Part shown: one piece after another, positions 23,712-31,157 of the stretch
How the letters are laid out: the number at the start of each line of letters is the position of its first letter
Position numbering within the stretch: the first letter of the stretch is position 1
Source: Fibrobacter sp.
Lineage (GTDB): Bacteria > Fibrobacterota > Fibrobacteria > Fibrobacterales > Fibrobacteraceae
Direction of reading: 5' to 3'
DNA length: 33,464 bases
Assembly: GCA_017550445.1 (NCBI GenBank)
Contig: JAFZOV010000130.1
Coordinates: 1 to 33,464, forward strand
The notes under the pieces: generated by a model
Database searches by the model: none
What the model saw: the letters and a program-made list of their open reading frames with translations, nothing else
Told to the model about the DNA's origin: nothing
Position numbers and translations under genes: made by a program

Positions 23712-26581
23712 TTCTACTGGTCGCCGAAAAACCGTCTGTAGCCAACCAACACTACCGTCCCATGCTGGAACGACTGGAGGGTGAAAAATTCACCCAAGGC
23801 GACGGATGCCTCATCGGCAAGAACCACTGCATTACCTGGTGCGTGGGTCATCTGATTACCCTAGCACCTTTGGATGCCTACCCTGGATTTGAAGGGGGCT
23901 GGCGGCTTTCGAACCTGCCTCTGCTGCCCGAAAAGTTCCGGCTCATGGAAATCGAAAGTACCAAGAAGCAGCTGAACGTGGTGCGCCAGATGATGGAACA
24001 GGCCGACGTGCTGGTAAACGGCGCGGATGCGGGTCGCGAAGGTAACCTGATTTTTGATTTGGTGCTCGACTACACCCCCGCTTTCAAGCAGAAGACCATC
24101 AAGCGACTTTGGGTGAACAGCTATGTAGCCAAGGATTTGGATAAGGCCTGGAAGAATCTGGAAGACGCCACCCAGCGACTGAACCTGAGTTACGCAGCAC
24201 GACTGAGACAGCGCGCCGACTGGATGGTGGGTCTCAACGCCACGCGCGCCTACACATTGACTGCAGGCCGCGGCAAGATGATTTCAGTCGGGCGAGTACA
24301 GACGCCGACACTGAATTTGATTGTGGAACGCGACGCATTGGTGGAGCAGTTCAAGGAGCTGTTCTACTACAGCGCCATCGGGACTTGGAAAGGCTACCAG
24401 GCGCAATATGTTAGACGAGAGACGAAAGACGAAAGACGAGAGAAAGATGATGGTTTAAAGGTTGCTGTTTTCGAGAAAGAGGCGGAAGCGAACGCCGTCA
24501 TAGAACGCAGCAAGGCACCCACAGAATTTTCGATTGCAAAGATTGATACGCAGCAAAAGAAGCAATCCCCGCAAAAGCCTTTTGACTTGACCGAACTTCA
24601 GAAAGAAGGCAACAAGCGTTTCAAATTCAGCGCCCAGCAGGTTTTGGACTGCGCACAGAATTTGTACGAAAAGAAGCTACTGACATACCCGCGTACCGAT
24701 TCACAGTATCTGCCCGATACCATGCAGCAAGAGGCCTACGCCTTGGCGCAAAGGCTTGCAACGCCCGAGCAGAAAGGCATTATGCGAGGCGGGAGCGAAA
24801 ATTTCGTTTTTATCAACTCCAGCAAAGTCACGGACCACTTCGCCATTATTCCCACCGGAGAAACGCCGAACGATCTCCCCGAAATGGAGCAGAAGATTTA
24901 CGATTTAGCCAAGGAACGCTTTGTGCAGGCGTGGCTGAAACCGTATGTCTGGAGCGAAATGGAAGTATTGCTTGAGACGAGAGACGAAAGACGAGAGACG
25001 AGAGATAAGTTCACTGAGCTTGCCGAAGTGAACGGCGGTTCGGCAGGCTCACCGACCTTGGATCTCTTCCGTCTGAAATTGAAGCACAACGAAGACTTAG
25101 GTTTCCGCGCACTCGTCAAAGAAGAAAAGAAGAAGGGCGGGAAAAAGACGAAAGGAGATTCCGGCTCGGAGGCCGGAATGACAGGCGCCGGTGCAAACGA
25201 CGAGGCGAAGGGCGACAGCGACGAAATTACGAACCTGGTCGAAGCATTCCCAGAATGGGCTGTTGGCGACACCGCTCCGTTCGACAGCGTAGAACTGCAA
25301 AAGAAAAAGAAAAGCAAGCCCAAGTATTACACCGAAGCCACCCTTTTGGCTGCGATGAAGACCGCTGGCAAGCAAATCGAAAACGAAGAGCTGGCTGAAG
25401 CCATGAAGGACCGCGGCTTGGGAACCCCGGCTACGCAAGCAGGCATCATCGAGACCCTCAAGAAACGCGGTTTTATCGAGGCGCAAAAGAATTACCTGGT
25501 AAGCACCCCCCGCGGCCGCGAAGTCATTGCCCTGATGGATGAAAAGGTGAAGTCACCCGAAATGACCGGCGAATGGGAATACAAACTTTCACAAGTTGAA
25601 AAAGGGACGCTCACACCTGTAGAATTCCGCGACGGGATCGTCAATTATGTCAAAGAACTCTTTGAGCATTTGCGTCAAAAATACGGCTGTCAGTTCGAAA
25701 GGGAAAATGTAACAGAAGCAATAGCATGCCCCAAATGTTCTGCACCACTAGAAATTGCACCCTGGGGCTACGCCTGTAAAAATGCGGATTGCGGCTACAA
25801 AGTCAGCAACACCGTTGCAGGCCGCATGCTGAGTCATTCCGAAATGAAGACGCTCCTTGCCGAAGGTCACTTGGGACCGATTGCAGGATTCAAGAGCAAG
25901 AAGGGCTCCGAGTTTGCAGCAAAGCTTTTGCTGGACAAAGATTTTAATATCGGCTTTGAATTTGAAAGCGACGGCAAATTCCACGGACAAAAGACAGATT
26001 ACAAGTGCCCGCTCTGTGGCGCCACCCTCGAAGAAAATAAAAATGCGATTTTCTGCACCGGCTCCAATGAAGGCGCCGACTGCAAGTTCACGCTGTTCAA
26101 AACAATTGCAGGACATACGCTAACAGCAAGCGAAATCAGCGAACTCTTTACCAACGGACGCACTCCGCTCATCCAAGATTTCAAAAGCAAGAAAGGCACC
26201 GAATTCGCCGCATGCCTCAAGTGGGGCGAAGGCGCCGACAAGGGCCGCACCACTTTTGAATTCTTGCACAGGAACCTGCCCTGCCCCGTTTGCGGAGACC
26301 AGCTACGTTTCCGTAGCGGCACCATCAACCAAGGCAACAACGAGGCAACTCATGCCGCATACGTGTGCATGAATCCACGATGCGGCTATGGGATTCCGCA
26401 GGTATTCTACCAGCGGAAATTTACCGACGAAGAAGTCGAAGGCTTGCTCAAGAACAAACTAACGCCTGTCCTTGAGCCGTTCAAGAAGAACGACACCACC
26501 TTCCGCGCCGCCCTCGAGCTCCGCGACGGCGGCAAGCTGGCCTTCAACAAATTAACCGTCGAAGTTATTTCACAAAAATAA
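23708..26581 (+). CDS. topB: DNA topoisomerase III (type IA), with three zinc-finger repeats and repeat-derived insertions
   Basis: The 957-residue enzyme relaxes and decatenates DNA through a 5'-phosphotyrosine. The Toprim domain shows LLVAEKPSVA at the GTG start and NGADAGREGNLIFD near 107. The catalytic tyrosine is Tyr327 in LTYPRTDSQYL, and RGLGTPATQAGIIETLKKRGFI follows in the second half. After ~670 come three four-cysteine fingers (CPKC...C...C, CPLC..., CPVC...). Each finger is followed by a repeat of the form GR.LS..E...LL..G..GPI.GFKSKKG.EFAA. Compared with E. coli TopB (653) it is much longer. Two (GACGARA)4 arrays and palindromic elements are translated at ~236-245, ~423-451 and 483-492, likely in loops. 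It is coupled to the upstream membrane protein. Confidence 0.93.
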   Translation: MILLVAEKPSVANQHYRPMLERLEGEKFTQGDGCLIGKNHCITWCVGHLITLAPLDAYPGFEGGWRLSNLPLLPEKFRLMEIESTKKQLNVVRQMMEQADVLVNGADAGREGNLIFDLVLDYTPAFKQKTIKRLWVNSYVAKDLDKAWKNLEDATQRLNLSYAARLRQRADWMVGLNATRAYTLTAGRGKMISVGRVQTPTLNLIVERDALVEQFKELFYYSAIGTWKGYQAQYVRRETKDERREKDDGLKVAVFEKEAEANAVIERSKAPTEFSIAKIDTQQKKQSPQKPFDLTELQKEGNKRFKFSAQQVLDCAQNLYEKKLLTYPRTDSQYLPDTMQQEAYALAQRLATPEQKGIMRGGSENFVFINSSKVTDHFAIIPTGETPNDLPEMEQKIYDLAKERFVQAWLKPYVWSEMEVLLETRDERRETRDKFTELAEVNGGSAGSPTLDLFRLKLKHNEDLGFRALVKEEKKKGGKKTKGDSGSEAGMTGAGANDEAKGDSDEITNLVEAFPEWAVGDTAPFDSVELQKKKKSKPKYYTEATLLAAMKTAGKQIENEELAEAMKDRGLGTPATQAGIIETLKKRGFIEAQKNYLVSTPRGREVIALMDEKVKSPEMTGEWEYKLSQVEKGTLTPVEFRDGIVNYVKELFEHLRQKYGCQFERENVTEAIACPKCSAPLEIAPWGYACKNADCGYKVSNTVAGRMLSHSEMKTLLAEGHLGPIAGFKSKKGSEFAAKLLLDKDFNIGFEFESDGKFHGQKTDYKCPLCGATLEENKNAIFCTGSNEGADCKFTLFKTIAGHTLTASEISELFTNGRTPLIQDFKSKKGTEFAACLKWGEGADKGRTTFEFLHRNLPCPVCGDQLRFRSGTINQGNNEATHAAYVCMNPRCGYGIPQVFYQRKFTDEEVEGLLKNKLTPVLEPFKKNDTTFRAALELRDGGKLAFNKLTVEVISQK
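24414..24441. repeat. GACGARA heptamer array (four units) inside topB
   Basis: GACGAGA, GACGAAA, GACGAAA, GACGAGA in perfect tandem. It is translated as part of VRRETKDERREKDDG in the topoisomerase, right after IGTWKGYQAQY. Confidence 0.75.
24976..25060. repeat. GACGARA array (four units) followed by two TTCGGCA palindromic repeats inside topB
   Basis: GACGAGA, GACGAAA, GACGAGA, GACGAGA fill 24976-25003. Next comes a palindrome with 7-bp arms GTTCACT (25009-25015) and AGTGAAC (25027-25033) around GAGCTTGCCGA, then the related GGTTCGGCAGGCTCACC. The block is translated in frame (RDERRETRDKFTELAEVNG and onward) before LDLFRLKLKH. Confidence 0.7.
25154..25182. repeat. Palindromic repeat inside topB
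   Basis: GGAGATTCCGGC...GCCGGAATGAC with perfect 8-bp arms (25158-25165, 25172-25179), the reverse complement of the GTCATtCC...GGaATCTCC form. It is translated as KGDSGSEAGMT in a Lys/Gly-rich linker. Confidence 0.7.
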
Positions 26582-26611
26582 AAGAAAGGGTTCCCCGAGG
26601 GGAGCCCTTTC
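26574..26611 (-). terminator. Rho-independent terminator on the minus strand
   Basis: GAAAGGGCTCCCC pairs with GGGGAACCCTTTC (one G-U pair), leaving a CGAG-type tetraloop. On the minus strand TTTTATTTTT follows. The T-run overlaps the topB stop codon. It serves the candidate RNA and/or the gene at 26808-28106; on the plus strand there is no T-run. Confidence 0.85.
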
Positions 26612-26715
26612 CTAAGAAGGAGAAAATATGAATCGGTATGTGGAACCTTGAACCTACCAGGAGGGGAGCAATGATAGAGTCGTTTCAGGATTTACCCTTC
26701 TACCGTTCACGATTC
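26574..26715 (-). ncRNA. Candidate small structured RNA
   Basis: On the minus strand TATATT (26723-26718) puts a start near 26715. The RNA would begin GGAAUCGUGAACGGUA. Its GAAU (26715-26712) and CGGUA (26705-26701) can pair with UACCG and AUUC at 26638-26630, closing an ~86-base domain. The interior has further pairing potential (CUAUC with GGUAG, CCUGAAA with UUCAAGG). A strong terminator follows (stem 26611-26584). No open frame with a ribosome site exists on this strand. No known family fits. It could instead be the 3' untranslated region of the minus-strand gene that ends at 26808. Confidence 0.4.
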
Positions 26716-26807
26716 CAAATATACCCTTTTATTTGCCCTTGAGAACTACCAATTTGCTTATTTTCTAAATCCGTTTCGATTACATTTTGGATTTAGTAAA
26801 CTGGCGT

Positions 26808-28106
26808 TTACTCTTCGTGGAAAATAATCTTGCACTTCGGAACAAAACGGAATCCACCGCGACGGTGACGTTCGATTTCGAAGAACTTCTTCACACCTTC
26901 AGACGGATGTTCAGGATCGTCGGAACCGTTGATATGAGCAATCACGCGGTTCAGGCGGCTTTCGAAATTCGGACGGAGCGGATCCATGCAGATAGACGGG
27001 TCACGCTTGAATTCGCGGTTTTCAAATTCTTCACGGCCAGTGGCGCTATATTCGCGGAGCAAGTTGCGAAGAATGCGGGCAGGCACGTTACGCATCAAGT
27101 GCTTGTTGTTCACCGAGATAGAGTCATCACTCTTGTAGTAGATAATCGTCACGGAGTCGTTCATGGCTTCAAGCAGCTGTTCCTGAGCCTTCTGAATCGG
27201 TTCCCAAGAATCGAATTCCTGCTTAACCACTGCACTCATAAGCTTGTTAAACGGTTCCGGAGCCACCACGTTGGCCTTATAATCAAAATAGACCACGCTA
27301 GCCGGTGCACCGTAATAGCAACCCTTGTGAATCAGGACTGCCCCCACCTTATCGTCCACCACGTCTTCGGTGGCGCGAATGCAGGCCATCTTCTTTTCGG
27401 CATCAAATTCCCAATCAAGGCCATATTCGGCAAGGCAATCACCGAAAGTCATGTACTTACCGACCTGACGGCCGTTTACGTAAACACAACCATCATCACG
27501 AACTTCGGCTGCAACACGGTTTTCGAGGGCTTCCACAAAGGAGGTCTGACTGGCCTTGTATTCGATCTTTTCGTAAGGAGGAGTGTTCAAAAGAATTGCA
27601 CCAATCTGAACCAAGCCGTTGAACCAGCGCATGGGGTTCGTAACCAGCATACCCGGAGAATCGAAGCGGTAGGCGAAATATTCCTTACGGAAGCCATCAA
27701 CCAGTTCGCGACGGAGGAACTTAGCATTGGTCAGAAGCGGGTAACGCTTCGGGATAATATCGAGGCAGAGCTGACGGACGTCTTCGGTAGCATAGAACTG
27801 GGAGACGTACGGGAGGTAAGAGCGAAGCACGCTACGAGCCGGAATCGCTTCGAAGGTTGCGCAACGATCCATAATGCGCTGAACGAATGCATCCGGATTT
27901 TCGCCGCGTTCGTAGAGCCAGTTCACCACATTGTTCATCATAAAGCGGTAAACGCCCTCGTCAACGAACGAATCTTCGAAGTAGATATCGTTTAGCAACT
28001 TGACATTGAAGCGAGGATCTCGCTTAATAAGGGTCAAGATGTCCTTGACAGGATATGAGATGAGCAACTCAATGTGAGTTAACTGTAGGAATAGGTTAGA
28101 AAGCAC
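26808..28106 (-). CDS. Protein of unknown function, possible C-terminal winged helix
   Basis: The 432-residue protein starts with GTG at 28106, five bases after GAGG. There is no signal peptide or membrane helix. The N-terminal ~200 residues are helical with many aromatic residues (YFEDSFVDEGVYRFMMNNVV, RFDSPGMLVTNPMRWFNGL). The middle has VYVNGRQVGKYMTFGDCLAEYGL and KVGAVLIHKGCYYGAPASVVYFDYKAN. The last ~110 residues begin SISVNNKHLMRNVPARILRNLLREY and end HRRGGFRFVPKCKIIFHEE. They read like a winged-helix domain with a basic beta-wing, so DNA binding is possible. I do not recognise the family. It is divergent from mutL with a 111-base gap. Confidence 0.75.
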   Translation of the reverse strand: MLSNLFLQLTHIELLISYPVKDILTLIKRDPRFNVKLLNDIYFEDSFVDEGVYRFMMNNVVNWLYERGENPDAFVQRIMDRCATFEAIPARSVLRSYLPYVSQFYATEDVRQLCLDIIPKRYPLLTNAKFLRRELVDGFRKEYFAYRFDSPGMLVTNPMRWFNGLVQIGAILLNTPPYEKIEYKASQTSFVEALENRVAAEVRDDGCVYVNGRQVGKYMTFGDCLAEYGLDWEFDAEKKMACIRATEDVVDDKVGAVLIHKGCYYGAPASVVYFDYKANVVAPEPFNKLMSAVVKQEFDSWEPIQKAQEQLLEAMNDSVTIIYYKSDDSISVNNKHLMRNVPARILRNLLREYSATGREEFENREFKRDPSICMDPLRPNFESRLNRVIAHINGSDDPEHPSEGVKKFFEIERHRRGGFRFVPKCKIIFHEE

Positions 28107-28205
28107 TTTTACCTCACTCTAATGAATGGTATTTTTGAAAAACGCCACTCAGCCTTTTCGTACTATTAATTTAGCAAAAAAAATACGATTTAAACCCCAA
28201 AAGGC

Positions 28206-28211
28206 TATATT
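28206..28211 (+). promoter_or_regulatory. Probable -10 element of mutL, predicting a leaderless transcript
   Basis: TATATT ends only six bases before the mutL ATG at 28218, so a start at the usual distance would coincide with the ATG. The -35 region is weak. Confidence 0.4.
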
Positions 28212-28217
28212 TGGGGC

Positions 28218-30110
28218 ATGAAATCTGCTGAAATACACGTTTTATCGGATGAAATCATCAATAAAATTGCTGCGGGCGAAGTTATAGAGCGCCCTGCATC
28301 GGCAGTAAAAGAGCTTATTGAAAACGCAATTGACGCCGGAGCGACCCGTATACAGGTCGCCATCGAAGAGGGCGGCAAGAAAAAAATCCAGGTTATTGAC
28401 AACGGAAAGGGCATGAACGCCGCCGATCTGGATTTATGCTATTTACGCCATACGACCTCGAAGCTTTTTAGTGCAGACGACCTATTTCATTTACATACAA
28501 ATGGTTTTAGAGGCGAAGCCGTGGCCTCTATCGCCGCAGTGTCCAAATTAACCATTACCAGCGCCACCGACGATGGCGACAGCGGCCGCATTAAATTGGA
28601 AGGCGGGAACGTTGTCGATAAACAGGACGTACAAGCTAGCCGTGGCACCACCTTTCTTGTCGAAGACCTGTTTTACAACACCCCCGTGCGCCGCACCTTT
28701 TTAAGCAGCGACACCGCCGAAGGCACACGCATTTTCGATGTTGTACTAAAGACCGCCATAGCCCACCCCGAAATCCGCTTTGACTACAAAGTAGGCGATA
28801 AAACGGTGTTTACAGGAATTCCCGGGGAACTGCGCAACCGCATTGCAGAAGCCATCGGCTCTAAAATTGCCAAGGTTCTTTTGCCGGTGGACTATACCGA
28901 AGCGGGAGTCCACGTTTGGGGATATGTCTCCCCCACCACCGAAACCAACGGCAAGCGCAACCACCAGTTTTTGTTCATCCGCAACCGCCCCATCGAAAGT
29001 AAAATGGTAAGCAAGGCGGTACAGCAGGCCTACGAACCTTACGGAGCCCAGTGCAAACCCGTTTCGGTGCTGTTCCTAGACATGCCCGACATGGAATTTG
29101 ACGTAAACGTGCACCCCGCCAAGCGCGAAGTTCGTTTTGCAAACCAGAATTTGGTCTTTCTGGTGGTATCCCACGCCATTCGCGACACCTTTACAAAAGA
29201 CATGGAAGCAAAATCACCGCTAATCGACCTTAGCGACGAAATTGCAGGTCTTGAAAAGGTCGACGATTTACGGGACAGCGCCCCCAAAGTTCCTTACGGC
29301 TTCGAAGAACCTATTTCTAAACCGGCAACCACCCCCTGTTTTACGACCAAGGAATCCAACGGTGACATTCCCGAAATGTCAAACCGCCCCACGACGTCCT
29401 TTACATTTGACAAGCCCCGTAAGACAGCGTCATTCAATGACTTAGCACAAGACCTATTCAGTACACCCGAAGCGGGTAAGGTCATCTCGCTGGAAGGACA
29501 TGTAAACGAGACCCCAGAACCAGCGACCCAATGGGTTCCCCCCACATTTTTCCAGATCGCCAACACCTACATTGCTGGTGACGATTCTAGCGGACTTTTG
29601 GTCATAGACCAACATGCGGCCCATTCGCGCGTACTGTACGAACAAGCCTTGGACACTTTAAAGAACGGTTCGGCACTCGATAGCCAGGAGCTTTTATTCC
29701 CTGAACTTTTGGAACTTTCTAAGCTCGAAGTGGAAGCTCTCAAGAGTGTAGAAGACCAGTTCAAGCATTTGGGCTTTTACATTGAGCATTTTGGCGGCGA
29801 GACTTACCAGATTCGAGCCATTCCGAGCGCACTGCCCCTATCCCGCGCCATCAAGGCGGTCAAGGATTTTCTGGACAGCATCGGTGACGAAGGCAAGGGC
29901 GAAGGCGACATGGTAAAAATCCAAGACACCATCGCCAAAGCCTGGGCAAACACCAACGCCTACCAGGCCGGAGACAAGTTAAAGCCCGAAGAAATGGCGG
30001 CTCTTGTAAGCCAGTTGATGCTTACCGAAGAACCGCTCAAATCGCCTTACGGTCACCCGACTCTACTGCGATTTACACTCGACGAATTGGCCAAGAAATT
30101 CAAGCGCTAA
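28218..30110 (+). CDS. mutL: DNA mismatch repair protein MutL
   Basis: The 630-residue protein couples mismatch recognition by MutS to strand removal. The GHKL ATPase is intact: INKIAAGEVIERPASAVKELIENAIDAGA with Glu32 and Asn36, DNGKGM at 61-66, GFRGEAVASI near 96, and GTTFLVEDLFYNTPVRR. A long variable linker (~335-440) leads to the C-terminal dimerisation domain. There the endonuclease motif DQHA(x)2E(x)4E reads DQHAAHSRVLYE (464-475), with Ser470 in place of Glu. The usual CPHGRP reads SPYGHP (609-614), losing Cys and Arg. Nicking activity is therefore doubtful. The start fits the family and has no proper ribosome site. The 3' end overlaps lpxB by 48 bases. Confidence 0.95.
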   Translation: MKSAEIHVLSDEIINKIAAGEVIERPASAVKELIENAIDAGATRIQVAIEEGGKKKIQVIDNGKGMNAADLDLCYLRHTTSKLFSADDLFHLHTNGFRGEAVASIAAVSKLTITSATDDGDSGRIKLEGGNVVDKQDVQASRGTTFLVEDLFYNTPVRRTFLSSDTAEGTRIFDVVLKTAIAHPEIRFDYKVGDKTVFTGIPGELRNRIAEAIGSKIAKVLLPVDYTEAGVHVWGYVSPTTETNGKRNHQFLFIRNRPIESKMVSKAVQQAYEPYGAQCKPVSVLFLDMPDMEFDVNVHPAKREVRFANQNLVFLVVSHAIRDTFTKDMEAKSPLIDLSDEIAGLEKVDDLRDSAPKVPYGFEEPISKPATTPCFTTKESNGDIPEMSNRPTTSFTFDKPRKTASFNDLAQDLFSTPEAGKVISLEGHVNETPEPATQWVPPTFFQIANTYIAGDDSSGLLVIDQHAAHSRVLYEQALDTLKNGSALDSQELLFPELLELSKLEVEALKSVEDQFKHLGFYIEHFGGETYQIRAIPSALPLSRAIKAVKDFLDSIGDEGKGEGDMVKIQDTIAKAWANTNAYQAGDKLKPEEMAALVSQLMLTEEPLKSPYGHPTLLRFTLDELAKKFKR

Positions 30111-31157
30111 TTCATCCAGCGTTTTCCCGACAGCTAGTTTTTTGCGAAGCTCCGCAGAGACGTCATCGCGAGGACGCGGTGCGGACGACGCAATCCTTAT
30201 GGGGTTTTCATCGCGAGCAAAAGGCGCCACGATGTGTTCTAGGAATACAAGACGATCCATTATAATATTGGGCAAAGCAAAAAATTTCGTCTTGATAAAC
30301 AGCCGACCTAGAGCATAGGTCAGCAAGTCCGGCTTGGTACAAACCGTAAAAGGCACCCCGGATAAGGCCAATTCCAAAGTTGCAGTACCAGGTGCAGTAA
30401 TGGCATAGCTAGCACTATGATAAAGCGCCATTCGCTCGGTAGCACTTTGGGGAGCGACAACCACGGGAACTTCAAACTTTTCAAAAATGGGCACAAGTTC
30501 TTGACGCGCCGCAACAACCACCACATTTTCAGTCCCTTGCACCGACTTCAAATAAATAGGCAAGTTACGGAGCGCCTGCGCCTTGCGACTGCCAGGAAGG
30601 AGAATAATATTTTTTTTTGACGAGAGACGAGTGACGAGAGACGAGAGATATTCCGAATTCACAAACGGATGTTGTACACGTTCAACGTTGCAGCCGGCTT
30701 CGCGGTACACGGATTCTTCAAAGTCAAAGAACACGGCGAGCTTGACGAAAGGATTTTGGGCAAGGACTTTCGCGCGTTTGCGCTTCCAGGCCCACACCTG
30801 CGGAGGCGCCACATATAAAGTCGGCTTATGCAACTTCCCTGCCAGCTGCACCAATTTCATGTTGAAACCCGGATAATCGATGGCCACAAGCCCAAGGCAA
30901 TCCGGCGATTCAAGCGCCGACTTCAGTTCACTAAAACTCTTGCGCAACTTAAAATACTTCGGCAGCACATCACCGAAGCCGGAGACCGGCAAATTTTCAA
31001 AATCAACTAAAGGAACCAAGCCCGCATTCTGCATGCGCTGGCCACCGGAGCCCTTAACCAGACAACGAGTGGCAACTGCTTTTACAAGCGATTCTCCGAT
31101 AACATCGCCGGAATCCTCGCCCGCGCAGAAGAGTATGTAGGGATTACCGTTTGGCAC
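30063..31157 (-). CDS. lpxB: Lipid-A-disaccharide synthase
   Basis: LpxB joins UDP-diacylglucosamine and lipid X into the lipid A disaccharide at the inner membrane. The 364-residue chain shows the family blocks ILFCAGEDSGD, KGSGGQRMQNAG, YVAPPQVWAWKRKRA, ILLPGSRKAQ, and APGTATLELALSGVPFTVC. The later PELLQ-type motif is altered (MDRLVFLEHI). The GTG start at 31157 overlaps the dnaE end by 14 bases, so the two form an operon. E. coli also keeps lpxB and dnaE in one cluster, but with lpxB first. Two repeats are translated inside it, (GACGAGA)4 at residues ~171-180 and a palindrome at 321-333. The tail overlaps mutL. Presence implies a lipid A outer membrane. Confidence 0.92.
   Translation of the reverse strand: MPNGNPYILFCAGEDSGDVIGESLVKAVATRCLVKGSGGQRMQNAGLVPLVDFENLPVSGFGDVLPKYFKLRKSFSELKSALESPDCLGLVAIDYPGFNMKLVQLAGKLHKPTLYVAPPQVWAWKRKRAKVLAQNPFVKLAVFFDFEESVYREAGCNVERVQHPFVNSEYLSSLVTRLSSKKNIILLPGSRKAQALRNLPIYLKSVQGTENVVVVAARQELVPIFEKFEVPVVVAPQSATERMALYHSASYAITAPGTATLELALSGVPFTVCTKPDLLTYALGRLFIKTKFFALPNIIMDRLVFLEHIVAPFARDENPIRIASSAPRPRDDVSAELRKKLAVGKTLDELALEFLGQFVECKSQ
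30161..30196. repeat. Palindromic repeat inside lpxB
   Basis: CGTCATCGCGAGGACGCG...GACGACGCAATCC, the form CGTCATTGCGAGGAGCG...GCAATCC with few changes. On the minus strand it is translated as RIASSAPRPRDDV near the LpxB C-terminus. A second CATCGCGAG lies at 30209-30217. Confidence 0.7.
30619..30646. repeat. GACGARA heptamer array (four units) inside lpxB
   Basis: GACGAGA, GACGAGT, GACGAGA, GACGAGA in tandem. It is translated from the other strand as LSSLVTRLSSK, a linker just before KNIILLPGSR. Confidence 0.75.

Noticed and set aside
26628..26657. Seven-codon mini-ORF (MNRYVEP) with AAGGAG after topB, and a 23-codon one with AGGAGG behind it
   Set aside because: Too short to support, and they lie within the candidate RNA on the other strand.
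26630..26715. Plus-strand segment resembling signal recognition particle RNA (UGAACC..CCAGG...GGGGAGCAA)
   Set aside because: The apical GNRA hairpin between CAGG and AGCA that defines SRP RNA domain IV is missing, no terminator follows on this strand, and the promoter and terminator fit the opposite strand.
26787..27995. 402-codon plus-strand frame opposite the gene at 26808-28106
   Set aside because: The minus-strand frame has a ribosome site, balanced composition and plausible domains. The plus frame is His/Arg/Phe-rich shadow sequence.
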